Below, piece after piece: positions 44,526 through 55,465 of a stretch of 64,000 bases of DNA (positions are counted from its first letter, which is position 1; every line of letters starts with the position of its first letter). The notes under the pieces were generated by a model. The model was not told the DNA's origin and did no database searches. It saw nothing but the letters and a program-made list of their open reading frames with translations. The stretch comes from Podospora bellae-mahoneyi (Eukaryota > Ascomycota > Sordariomycetes > Sordariales > Podosporaceae). Location: NCBI RefSeq assembly GCF_035222275.1, contig NC_085883.1:3286001-3350000 (forward strand). Reading direction: 5' to 3'. Both the position numbers and the translations under genes were made by a program.

Positions 44526-45056
44526 ATGTCCGGTCACGACATTTCGCCCCACAACAGCGCGCTCTCACCCACGGACAAGGCTCACTACCAACAACTAGTG
44601 AAGGACATGAAGCAGAATGCCGAGACCTGGGAAGTCTGAGCCAAAGAGGCGCTCGCTTTGCTCGGTTGGGCCCCGCCAACGTCTGTGAGCCCGCGCCAGT
44701 TGGTGGAGGCCTTCGACGCTGGGCTGAAGGATCACGCCACAGCCATCACGAATATCGAACAAAGCAGCTCCTCCTTGCAAAATCAGCTTAAGCGAGCTCG
44801 AAAAGCCCAAGCCGAGATTCGAAACTACCAGAAGCTACTTGAAGAAGCCCTAGCTGTCCGCAACGAGGCGCTTGAGCAGTTGAAAGCCTCGAACGCTGGG
44901 TTCCGCGCCAACCGCGACGTTCAGTCCTCTCATTTCGAGGAGGTTTTGATTCTGTGAGAAGCTCTTCAGAGCTATCTGGGTGCTCATGATTTGGTGGGCT
45001 ATCTTGCTGCTGGAATAATCCGTCGTTCCCCAATGGGATCCAAGAATTGGACTTAA
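44526..45056 (+). pseudogene. Coiled-coil gene relic G with two in-frame TGA
   Basis: One single frame of 176 codons from ATG (MSGHDISPHNSALSPTDKAH) to TAA at 45054. It is interrupted by TGA at 44637 (after ETWEV) and TGA at 44955 (after FEEVLIL). Between and beyond, coding is normal: AKEALALLGWAPP, LEEALAVRNEALEQLKASNA, EALQSYLGAHDLVGYL. Each TGA would follow from CGA by C-to-T. No frameshift is needed. The middle is coiled coil. Confidence 0.6.
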
Positions 45057-46441
45057 GGTTCTCAGCATGAAGACATTCCCATCATCCGGAGGAGTTACCA
45101 GGTTGCTTACAATGCGCAGCCCTCGTCTTTAAGGCGGTGGACAAGCTAGTGGTAACTGGGTCGGTGGTGGGTTTGTGGACGCCGCTCATGAAGCTTGAGA
45201 TGTTATTGCTAGCAGTTTAGTCTCAGCATATATCATCACACCAAAGGAAGAATGATGCGACAATGCGAAGATTTTTTTTAATTTTTTTACATGTATCGTG
45301 ATATGGTTATGCACGACTTGGAGTTTGCGCGGTTTGGTCGATGGTTTGGTAGATGACTCGGTCTTCTTTTATATACCCTAGGCACCGACCCCAATTGATT
45401 TTGTTGGAGTTTCAAGCATGTTTCGCCTGTTGTCCTGAAAGTTGTATAATCAGCATCAGCGATACGTGAACAGTGATCGAGCTCGACAACAGTGATGTGA
45501 TGTCTGGATAAGATTTGGGGGCCTTGTGGGGGCATGCGTTCTGATAGGCGGGTTTTTCTGCACCCAAAATAGCCCAGGGATGCCGTCAGCGCCTTGGCAT
45601 CTTACCAAGCATTCTTGGCATGCAAGTTTAATTTGTGAAAGTGGGCAGGATGAACTGAACCGACCATCAGTGGAGCAGCAAGAGTCGGAGCTTCGGTGAG
45701 GCAGATGATACTGGTCGTCAGATAAGAATGAGTCCTGTGCCGCAGCTGGGAAAGCTGGTGTGCGGCCAATTCCCAGTGTCTTCTGATTGGGTGCTAAGTT
45801 ACGGGCCTGTTAAGCATTCTAGCCCAGTCGTCTGCTCTTGTCGCCAATAGTAGTAGGCACCCATCATCACCAGCACAGCCTTCCATACCGAACTACACAA
45901 TGTAGGTAATAACTGTCTACCAATCTCTCTCAGAGTTACTATTCTCGCTTTCCGAGACCACCCTTACATCGATTCAGAAGAACACTTATCAGCCTTATCA
46001 GCACGATGGGCGCAAATTACCGAACCCTGCGACTGCTGACATCGCCAAACGTTTGCTAACAAAAGAGAGAGTTCCAGTTTGCTGACGACCCGCTCCGGCG
46101 AGGTGACAGTCCAGCCAAAATGCTCCCTGCCAAACGCCAAGCTTCTGCGCCATCGCCAGAGCCAGCCTTCCCTTGTATCGCCATGGTCTCGCCTGTCATG
46201 TCAGCAACATGATACGAAGGCAGCAACCCCAGGGAGATCAAACTGTGCCCCTTTGATGCTCTTTTGCCAGAGGGTTGATAGCCACAGCTATCCCTCTTCT
46301 TTGGCACTTATGACTGCCTTACTTCTTCGCTTCCAGGAACATCGATTTCATCCATTCGTGTACACCAAACAGACCCGGAGAGGCGATTCATACTGCCTGT
46401 CGGGCACATTACTCGGCATCTAAGACCTTTTGGCACCACCA
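45057..46441. promoter_or_regulatory. Upstream region of the MscS-like gene
   Basis: 1.4 kb with no supported gene. Contains T/A homopolymer runs near 45270-45290 that could mark nucleosome-free DNA. Confidence 0.35.
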
Positions 46442-48835
46442 ATGACCATGGAACCAACGGGAAAAACTGTCGAGGTCTTTGGGTCCGCCCCATTGCTGGA
46501 CGAAGGGAAGGGTAGCATGTCCCAACCAGGAGACAACAAACCGGACTACACCACAGCCACGACCACATATCAAAAATACATTTGGAAGAATGCCTACAAG
46601 TTCATCCGCTTCCTCATCATCTTCGGCTTTGTCGGTATCATACTCGCCATCCCGGTGATTGTAATTGGCAGCAAAGACATCATCAAGAAGGAAGATGCCC
46701 TCGACGACGAACAGTTCTTCGCGCAGAGGTCTGAAAGGACAGTCTACTACATCTTCATGTGGCTTCTGGTCACTTGGGTCTGCTTCGCCATTACGTATAT
46801 CTTTGCGAGTGCCTTGCCGTACATCTTCAGACTGGTGGCACGTTATGTGAATCCGGCACATATGCGCTATTGGCGCATCATCAGGACATTGCGACGCCCT
46901 ATCTGCATCTTTGTCACCATCTGCTGCTCCTATATTGCGTACATTATTGTAGGTCAAATCCCAGTCATACCAAAGTTTGATCTCACTGACACATGACAGA
47001 CTGTCTGGGTAGATCGTCTTGAGCTTGCCATGATCTACGATCTTCCCGAAGGCGATGTCGGCTGGGTTGACCTAATCGACGACTTCCTCGAGCAGGGCAC
47101 CCTCTGGGCTGGCTTCTACTTTGTCTGGAAGATCGTCATGCTCTACATCACCATCCACTTCCACAGCCGCTCGGACCACACCAAGATCGCCCACTCCAAG
47201 GATATGCACAACGCTCTGATGGCGCTCTACGAGGCCTCGATATATCTATACCCCCTTGGCACCCCCGAATTCACCGAGGAGGACATGATGATCAGCAACG
47301 CTACCATGGCTGGACACGGCGAGCACCGCATTCGTGCCACTCGTTATCTTGCCCGACTCGGGGTGGACTCGTATGGCATCACCTCCTTCTTCGGCAACTT
47401 CCTCTCGAGCGATCCCAAGTCCCACTGGCTCCGTCCTTCCTCGAGCTACGCCACTGTCGAGCGCGCTATTGCGAACCCAAAGTCTGCTGCCGCCTTGGCA
47501 CGTCGCATCTGGATGTCCATGGTTTCTGTGGGCAAGACGACCCTCACCGCCGAGGACATCGCCGAGGTTCTCGGCCCCTTCCGCAAGGAAGAAGCCGAAA
47601 GATACTTCAAGGTCCTCGACGAAGCCGAAATTGGCGACCTCAAACTGGAAGAAATGGAGTGGACCGTCGCCGAAGCCGGCCGCATCCGCCAAAACATCTA
47701 CAAGAGCATGCACAACGCAGACCACTGCATCAACACCTTCGACTGGGTCATGCTCGCCGCCCTCGCCGCCGTAATGGTCTACTTCATCCTCATCTTCTGG
47801 GTCCCCTCCCTGAAATCAATCCAAGAAACCGTCAAATTCCTCGGCTTCGGCCTCACCTTCGCCGTCGGCCGAACCATCCACCATTTCCTCGCAGGCTGCA
47901 TCTTCATCCTCTTCGACCACCCCTACGACATAGGCGACAGAGTCGAGCTCTGGTCCGGCCAGCAAAAACAATCCGTCTCCTTGATCGTCGTTAGAACCTC
48001 ACTCCTCTACACAGTCTTCAAACGCGTCGACAACTGGATGGAACTCCAAGCAGGCAACGAATGGCTCCAGCAGTGCCGCATCGAGAACGTCACCCGCTCC
48101 GGGTCGAACCGTCAAGCGGTAAGTTTCAATATTGACGTCAAGACCTCGTTCAAAGACCTCCAGTATCTCAAGTCGGAGCTTGAGGCTTTCCTCAAGCATC
48201 CAGACAATAAGAGGGACTACCTCCCCAACCTCGCCCTCGCGATTGTTGGGCTGGGGGAGATGAACATGCTTGAGATGCGCTGCATCGTTACGCACAGGTC
48301 AAACTGGTCTAATGAACCGTTGCGCGCGGCGAGGAGTATGAAGTTCATGTGTGCTTTGGTCGCTATCACGAGGCAGATCCCGCTTGGTAGACCTGATCAG
48401 GGGACGATAGGGAGGGACTTTAACCCTGCTCACTATGTCATGATGACGCCTGAGGAGGCTAAGATGAATGTTGAGAGAGTCAAGCAACAGGCGGAGGCTG
48501 ACCGGTGGGATTTCAAGAGTGGCGGTAGCAGTGGTGATGAGCCGGTTATTGATCTGAGAGGTGTGTCGAGAGATGGGGATCTGAGCGATGACGAGATAAT
48601 CAGGAGGGCGATGGAGGAAGCAGAGAAGAAGAGGGTTGAGACGGCGAGGAAGGAAGCTGAAGAGTTAGCTGCGAGGCAGGCGCTTGGGAAGCTGCCGCCT
48701 TTGCCGAGGGTTGGTCCTCCCCCGAGAGTGACGGGTGGAAGCCCGCCACCGAAAACTGGGATGACCTCTGGGTTTGATCCAGCAGGTGCTCAGGGTAGTG
48801 GCGGGTTGAGAAGTGTGCCACATTATAGGGTCTAG
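46442..48835 (+). CDS. MscS-family mechanosensitive channel with EF-hand-like segment
   Basis: Exon 1 46442-46948 and exon 2 47000-48835, with a 51-nt intron (GTAGGT to CATGACAG) in phase: about 780 residues. Several N-terminal helices (FIRFLIIFGFVGIILAIPVI, YYIFMWLLVTWVCFAITYIF) are followed by an EF-hand-like region at about 360-395 (DEAEIGDLKLEEM) and the MscS pore/beta domain at about 440-500 (GFGLTFAVGRTIHHF, then IFILFDHPYDIGDRVEL). This order matches fission yeast Msy1/Msy2 channels of the ER and plasma membrane that release Ca2+ or solutes under hypo-osmotic shock. The EF-hand loop lacks several usual acidic ligands, so calcium binding is doubtful. The charged, Pro-rich C-terminus is cytosolic. 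Start chosen at the first in-frame ATG; another lies two codons on. Confidence 0.9.
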
Positions 48836-49261
48836 TATCGGACATGGCCTCGTGGAGAGATAATAATGTTCACATAATACTTTGCTCACCCATCTCGAAA
48901 CCTAATTGATATGGATTGTAGCGAGCAATCACATATATGTGGGGAATGAAAGAGAGAAGGTCACGACGAATGAGAATTGGTGTGACGAGATAACCCTGAA
49001 TTTCTGATAGGCCAATTCAGATTCATTCAAGGAATCAAAGTACGTGGCGGTCCGGGAGGAGGTGGTGGTTATGCCAATCGGTGGGTACCTAGCATAACTT
49101 GGAGTTTGCGTGGAAGAAAAACGTAAAATGCTATATGTACTTGCTACAACCGTTGAATGAATGTGCACATACAGCGGTGGGCGGTCTGGCGGAGTTCCCC
49201 TTGCCCGGATTAGGTACTGAAAAGTAATAATGTGTTGTAGACTCTTTTGTCTAGTGTAATA
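48836..49261. other. Convergent 3' region
   Basis: Between the ends of the channel and DUF4185-like genes. No gene seen. Confidence 0.5.
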
Positions 49262-50684
49262 TCATGCAAACTCCACCCTCAGCACTTCAATATGGTTGTT
49301 GTTCGTATAAGACACCACCAGCGTCTTCCCCGTTTCATCCAAATACGGGTGTGCCACCCCGGCGTACACCAACCCATCATCAATAGGCATCGCCTGGAAA
49401 ATCTGCACATCCGGCGTCCACGGCCCTTCCAAGTTGTCCGCCGTCCGGATAAATACCGCCCCACCAGCTACAACACCAAGCACAGTCAGCCGTCCGTCAC
49501 TCAATCCCAAGCATCCTTCAGGTAGACTCACCAATCCCCAAATGCACCAGCAAATAACACCCCCAATACTCACTCCAATGCACCTGCCCCTGTCCACTCC
49601 CCCACATAACCGACGTCTCAGTATCAAACCGATCCAGCACCTGCTTCCTCCACCCCTTCTGCTTTCCCCAATAGTACTCATACGCCCCCAAATCAAAAGC
49701 CTTCTTCGCCTTCACCCTAGCAAGGTAGTGGTAGTTGATGGTACTCCAATCCGTGATATAATCCGGCGGCCCACCCCAAATATAGATATACTCTGAATTC
49801 TCATCCCGATACGCAATCTGATCACCATATCTGGCATATTTCTTCGAGTCCCACCACCAACCTTGACTGCCGTACCGGTGTGTAACGGTAGGGACCTCGT
49901 CGATGAGCTCAACTCGCGCCACGCCAGCACCGATTAAACCGCGGGATTCATTCCCATTCTGTCTTCCATCAGCACAATACGATCCCTCATAATAGTACTG
50001 GAAACTTACCACCAGGTAATAGAGCACCCCCATGCCCGTCTCCTCGTCAACCTCACACAAACTCGTCCCCCCAAATCCATACTGGTTCGTCTCCCCCCAC
50101 TCCTCATTAAAAGGCACAAACTGCAATTGATGTGGCACCGGCTCGTCGTCATTGAGATGGAGGTCCACCACCGTCAGTGGGTCGTCCGTGAGCAAAGAAA
50201 TAGAATCCCGAACCATGCCGTGAAAGCCGGGCGGGTCAAGAAACATGTCTGTCACCCCTGGGGCAGCCCATAACGTGTCCCCAAAGATGGAGTACCATTT
50301 CCCTCCCAACTTGCCCGCAAACCCCAAGTCGCGGTGAGAGCACGAATTGTTGGCTATTTGGTAGCCTAGCCAGGTGACGTTTTCGATGTTGTTGGCTAGG
50401 GGGTTGGTGCCCGAGGGGAGGGTGTTGTCTATTACGACTTTGTTGGGGAGTGTTGCGGTGGCGGTGTTGTCGAGCGCGGTGGTAGTTGTGGCTGCTTCCG
50501 CGAGGGATGTGACCGGTTGGGTGGTGGTGGTTGATAACGTGGAATTTGTCGGGCCGACTACTGCCACAACCACTTCAGGGGATGTCGTCGTCGTATTCGC
50601 GTTCTGTGGTTCTGGACAGGCGTATGATCCTATCAGGCCAGAGATGATGACGGCGGTTAGCCGGTGCATCCTCGAACCAGTCAT
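49262..50684 (-). CDS. DUF4185-like secreted protein
   Basis: ATG at 50684. Exons 50684-49532 and 49467-49262 join in phase through a 64-nt intron (GTGAGT to GTTGTAG): 452 residues. A signal peptide (MHRLTAVIISGLIGSYA region) and a Thr/Ser-rich linker of about 70 residues precede a beta-propeller-like domain. Its phrases GKWYSIFGDTLWA, VHWSEYWGCYLLVHLGI and FIRTADNLEGPWTPDV are typical of DUF4185 and related five-bladed glycosidase-like proteins. An extracellular carbohydrate-related role is inferred from the family; no catalytic residue can be assigned. It is divergent from the asparaginase gene. Confidence 0.75.
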
Positions 50685-51948
50685 GGCTGTAGCTATGACA
50701 TGGAAGCCTTGAAAAAGAACTATAGAGCAAGAAGAAGAGAATGCTGGCACCACTAGGCGATGGTTAAAGTAAACAGACCAAAAGAAGAAATTGTGTCAAG
50801 GGAGAGAGTTACCCGCTGGAATGAACGGGCATGTTATATCCAATGCCAACCGACAATCAGATGAACGACAAAGCCCTCCCAGCCTCCAGTGCAAGGCACC
50901 GTCACAGCGGGCTCGTGTTGCAAAGTTGTGCCTGCCACCTCGACTGGTCACCCCTGAATCTGAGAGAACGCTATGCGGGCCAAGGAGGCAAAATCCCGAA
51001 GGGAGGCTCGGGGTATCAGTGCTGTTACCAGAAGAAAATGCAAAAAGCGAGATGCGAGTGGAAGCCAGATGAAGGAAAGTCCCCGTTGTTAACCAACAGG
51101 CCAACAGCGAGTGATTCCTATTCTTTCTTGAAGGAAACCGGGGGTCCATGTTCCACGGTGCGTCTTCGTGACTGCTGAAAGGCCGTGAGCCGCATGCCTT
51201 GATGACGGCACCACAGCCGCCGACAGGAACAACAGGGAGCTTGATAGCAACTCGGACTGATCTTGAGGAAGATAAGTCAGAAGCAGGAGCGCACCCACCT
51301 TGCCATCGGTTTCTTAGTTGGTCGTGGTGGGAAGCATCGCGAGCCTCATCATGGCGATGACGTAACTGTTTAACTTTTCGCAGCAACTTTCTAGCGAGAT
51401 GTGGCATTTTGTGACTGTTTGATCGGGCTCACTCAGGTAGGGAAAAGACTTGTGATTGTGGATTTCTCGAGTCGAGATACCATCAGGCCTCGCTCTTTTG
51501 GCTGTGTTGATCCTTTGTTCGAAGATGCGTTTGACAGCCAGAGCGATTCGAGGTGATACAGAGGTACCTGCCAAGAAGTGAAATGGCCGAGTGGTCGAAG
51601 GCGCCATGTAACCATGAAGAAAAGTTGAAGAGATATTTTGACTATTATCCGCCTCGACACATTCCCGTGTTGTGTAACACTCTTCTCCAATCCGTGGCTG
51701 CCGTTAAACATCAAAGTTGTGTCTGCTTAACATGCAAAAACCGCCAAGATCCTAGCGGCGGCATCTGATCTTCGCCACTGCCAGTCAAGCGCTGATTGGT
51801 TAGCGATAACGCCAGCGGCATCTCCTTATCGGTAGGCCTCTTGCATCCAGGGACATTCCGCCTTTGCATGAGCAGCTGGTGCCATTATCTCACCAGGTGA
51901 GGAAGCCTGTGATTTTCTATACGTGAATTGATACCTGGATCAGAAACA
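50685..51948. promoter_or_regulatory. Divergent promoter region
   Basis: 1.26 kb between two diverging genes. It contains GGCCGAGTGGTC at 51584, which resembles a tRNA A box but has no partner B box. No supported gene. Confidence 0.4.
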
Positions 51949-53364
51949 ATGACGGCCAAAATGGAATACAAACCCATCCCTCCCTCCCCAGCCCGCTTCA
52001 AGCCCCAAATTATCATCCACGGCGGAGCCGGCAACATCACCCCCGAAACACTCCCACCAGACCGCTACAGTCAATATCGTGAATCACTCCTCACCATCAT
52101 CGGCAAGACCCATCACTACATGTTCACTCCTGAACCCTCCACCAACACCCTCCCCTCCTCCCTCTCCACAGCAACCTATGCCGTCGCCCTTCTAGAAGAC
52201 AACCCCCTCTTCAACGCCGGCCACGGCGCCGTCTTTACCCGCGACGGCTACAACGAGCTCGAAGCCTCCATAATGGTCTCGCACCCAGGTTCCTACCCCA
52301 AACGCGGCGTAGGCGTCACCGGCCTCCGCCACATACGCAATCCCATCCTCCTAGCAAAAGCAATCCTCCAACACGGAGAAGATGACCTCCTCGGCCGCCA
52401 TTCCCAATCACCCTCCGCAAACATGCTCGATGTCCCCAACGCCCAAGGCCACACCCTCATCCACGGCCCAGCAGCAGAGCAACTAGCAAAGCAATACAAC
52501 CTCGCCATTGTTCCCCAATCCTACTTCTACACCCAAACCCGCTGGGACGAGCACACCCGCGCCCTGGAACGCGAAAGACAAAACCCTGGAAAGAGCCTCG
52601 CCACCTACAGCAAAGAAGAATATCTCCCCCAAGGCACCGTCGGCGCCGTGACCCTAGACGAGCAAGGCATCCTCACCGTCGCAACCAGCACAGGCGGCCT
52701 AACCAACAAGTTGACCGGTCGAATAGGCGATACCCCCTCCGTCGGGGCCGGATTCTGGGCAGAAGAATGGGCTGAAGAAGGGGACCCTTCTGGTCACGCA
52801 GAGTTAAGATGTCGGCCCGGTCCAGTGGTGGTGATATCTGATGCACTGAAAGGTCTCATGGCGGATTGCCTGCCTAGCCCGTTCAGCTACAATCCTGCGT
52901 TCAAGACCCCAAAGGTGGTGACTACGCGGGCGATGGCGGTTTCGGGGACCGGGAACGGGGATTCGTTTCTTCGCACTGCTGCTGCGAGGACCGTGGGGGC
53001 GATGGCTCGCTTCGGGGGTGTCTCGTCAAAGGAGGCGGTCTCGAAAGTGGCAGGACCAGGGGGAGAGCTGGAAAAGAGTGCAGGGGATCGGTGGGGTTCG
53101 ACGGGTGAGGGCGCAGGGGGCATCATTGGTATCGAGATCGCGGAGGCTCGAGACGACAACGGGATGTTGCTCGATGCTCGCTGTGGCGTCCTTCAGGACT
53201 TTAACTGCGGTGGCATGTTTCGAGCATGGGTTGATAGGCGCAGCCACGCGCATTTCCGAGTGTGGCAGCCAGACGGATCGACGCCGGCTGGCTATGAGTC
53301 CGAGGATGTTTCCGGGATGGATCTAAGGAGAGCCAGCAAGAGGAGCGAACCTATAGCATTTTAG
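51949..53364 (+). CDS. Isoaspartyl peptidase / asparaginase (Ntn hydrolase, Asparaginase_2 family)
   Basis: 471 residues, intronless, from ATG at 51949. The N-terminal IIIHGGAGNI and FNAGHGAVF boxes and the GTVGAVTLDEQGILTVATST-like block mark the Asparaginase_2 family. Thr230 in GTVGAV is the expected autocleavage site and catalytic nucleophile, with STGGLTNKLTGRIGDTP next to it forming the substrate pocket. The enzyme hydrolyses L-asparagine or beta-aspartyl peptides, or, in the taspase branch, cleaves proteins after Asp. The long linker before Thr230 and 471 residues are within the range of fungal members, longer than the bacterial 320. All core motifs are intact. Confidence 0.9.
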   Translation: MTAKMEYKPIPPSPARFKPQIIIHGGAGNITPETLPPDRYSQYRESLLTIIGKTHHYMFTPEPSTNTLPSSLSTATYAVALLEDNPLFNAGHGAVFTRDGYNELEASIMVSHPGSYPKRGVGVTGLRHIRNPILLAKAILQHGEDDLLGRHSQSPSANMLDVPNAQGHTLIHGPAAEQLAKQYNLAIVPQSYFYTQTRWDEHTRALERERQNPGKSLATYSKEEYLPQGTVGAVTLDEQGILTVATSTGGLTNKLTGRIGDTPSVGAGFWAEEWAEEGDPSGHAELRCRPGPVVVISDALKGLMADCLPSPFSYNPAFKTPKVVTTRAMAVSGTGNGDSFLRTAAARTVGAMARFGGVSSKEAVSKVAGPGGELEKSAGDRWGSTGEGAGGIIGIEIAEARDDNGMLLDARCGVLQDFNCGGMFRAWVDRRSHAHFRVWQPDGSTPAGYESEDVSGMDLRRASKRSEPIAF

Positions 53365-53625
53365 AAGATCTTGGACAAACGTGAACATGGTATAAACAGT
53401 AATGAAATATTATTCAGATGATTGTCTCCACCGTTTTCGGCATCACGGCCATACCCCCCTCCACATCGAGACGTTACCAACCGATTCTATGTTACAAGGG
53501 AACGCCGCCACCCAAGATCCTGACCGTCATATATGCGTACGAAAATACACGTCCAGCTCGGCAGAAGAGGCCGGAGAAAGAGTTGAGAGGTGTTGATAGA
53601 CCAGTATGAGATTTATTGATACATT

Positions 53626-54315
53626 CTATGCGAGGTTCATTTCGTTGGAAGGTGGTGGTTGTGGGGCCTGGATGAACACCACTGTTAGCATGCACTGCGC
53701 TGAACAAAAGCAGTTTCAGACAACATACCTCGAGCTTTGTGGAACCCGCCATCATCTTCTGAAAACCAATACCAACACCTTCAATGACAGCAAGAAGGAC
53801 AGCGCAAGCAATGGCACCGTTTCTCGCCGCCTTGTAGCCGCCACGGATGGCGAGCGAGCCACCTGTGAAGAAACCGGCAATCTGGACTGTGTTAGCCGTC
53901 TGCTACCAACTTCAAGATTCCGTAAAAGACGTACGATGGCGTTCCATGGATCCTCCTTCTTTCTGACGCCCTTCACGGCGCAGTCGTATGTAGAGAAGAG
54001 ACCACCCCAGACACCAAAGTTACCACCCAATACTGGCGCGCGCATCTTGATAGCTGTGATGGCGCCCACTCGTCTCTCGCCATAGGGACTGTTTCTGAAA
54101 CCCTTGATGCCGTGCCAGATCGTACCACCGATAGCCTAAAGAGGATGTTAGTTGTATGGAGGGGTCGAGGACTCGTGCGGGAGACATACACCCATGGCGA
54201 AGGCACCGCCGAAATCGTTGAGAATGACCCATGGGCAGGGATCTAGAAACCGATATTAGAATCTATGTCGATCGTTTGCAGTAGGCAAAGGGTATTCACC
54301 TCTTGTGTGATCCAT
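53626..54315 (-). CDS. tim17: Mitochondrial import inner membrane translocase subunit Tim17
   Basis: Five exons on the minus strand: 54315-54300, 54242-54190, 54135-53935, 53881-53729, 53667-53626, with introns of 53-61 nt, all in phase, giving 154 residues. [20 protein letters not shown] is the Tim17 N-terminus. Gly-rich membrane helices follow ([72 protein letters not shown]). The two cysteines that form the structural disulfide of Tim17 correspond to C8 and C75. It is a core part of the TIM23 presequence translocase of the inner mitochondrial membrane. The last exon encodes only 13 residues. An excellent model. Confidence 0.96.
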
Positions 54316-55465
54316 TTTGATGTGTGATGTTTGGGATTACTCGGTGTAAAGGAAGGCGGCGCGCAGGACTCGACTCAACACCGACACTTGGTTATCGCAG
54401 GGGGGAAATTGGGTGATTATTGTCCGGAGAAGGAATCCAAGAATCGGCGATGGAGGGGTCACGGTGTGTTTGCGGCGGTCGTCGATGGTGGGTTGCCAGA
54501 GGCGTCGTTATCGTCCAAATCTCTCGATTCTGCAAACTTCGGCTTGATGATCTCAGAAGCCAAAAAAATTACAGGGATTGTGCCGTGCACAGACCAGTTC
54601 CTCCACCAAAGGTAGCGCCAAGACAGTGCGAGAGCCGCCCCGCCGTTATCGGCGACGGATAAGAACCTGGTTTCGATAAGAGTTGCTGGTGGGGCCGGGA
54701 CCTTGAGCTCATCGGACAGTGGGCAATTGGTGAGAGTCACAGAGGAAGGTACATAACCCCGCTGACAAGAAACAGTTAGCTTTCCGGTGTCACTCTCTAG
54801 GCTAGTGCAGGGGCAGATGTGGTGATGCTATCGGCACGGCACGAGACGGGGAAGATCTCATGAAGCCGGAGTTTCTAAAGTCAGGTTCAGCTGTGATGTG
54901 TGCTGTACACTGTACATAGGTACAGTTGGCAAACGGGTGACCTCGTGACCACGCTGTGCTGCCGAGACAATCCCACATCATTGGCGGCGCCGTGGTTCGT
55001 CCCCCAAGGTCGATCTTGGAGAGGATAGGTGCAGCAGGGACATGCGGTGTGCTCTCACCCTCGCCCCTGGGCAAGAGAAACAAAAGAAAGTCAGGGGCTA
55101 ACACGTTTGGAGCCATGTGTCCCATCGCCGGGCCTCGTAAATCTCGCACCACAATCAGGGGATGGCATTTGCTTTGTCGAAAAGCACGCGTCGTGGCGTT
55201 TGATGCTTCTTGCCGGTCCGGGACGACCTTCCCATTGGGTATATGAATAGGAGCTGGCCCTCAACCTCATGCCACCACTGCTCCCAACCTTCTCCTGCAT
55301 ATCTTTGCCTATCGACATATCTCCCGCAAGAGCGGTGAGATGCCTCCGTCCTTCTTCTTTCGACCTGTTCGCGGTGGTTTATGAGAGCCGTCAGGAATGG
55401 TGCACTTCAACCCTGATCTCGCGTCATCCGCCCGGCCCAGCAACAATCTGAAGACACGGTGTAAC
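54316..55465. promoter_or_regulatory. Divergent promoter region, tim17 / dug2
   Basis: About 1.1 kb between two housekeeping gene starts. A second in-frame ATG for the right-hand gene lies at 55397. No other gene supported. Confidence 0.45.

Noticed and set aside
47334-47994. Long plus-strand frames in other phases within the channel gene
   Set aside because: Shadows caused by strong third-position C bias of the real frame.
51580-51680. tRNA-like A box (GGCCGAGTGGTC)
   Set aside because: No B box or pairing acceptor stem follows within 100 bases.
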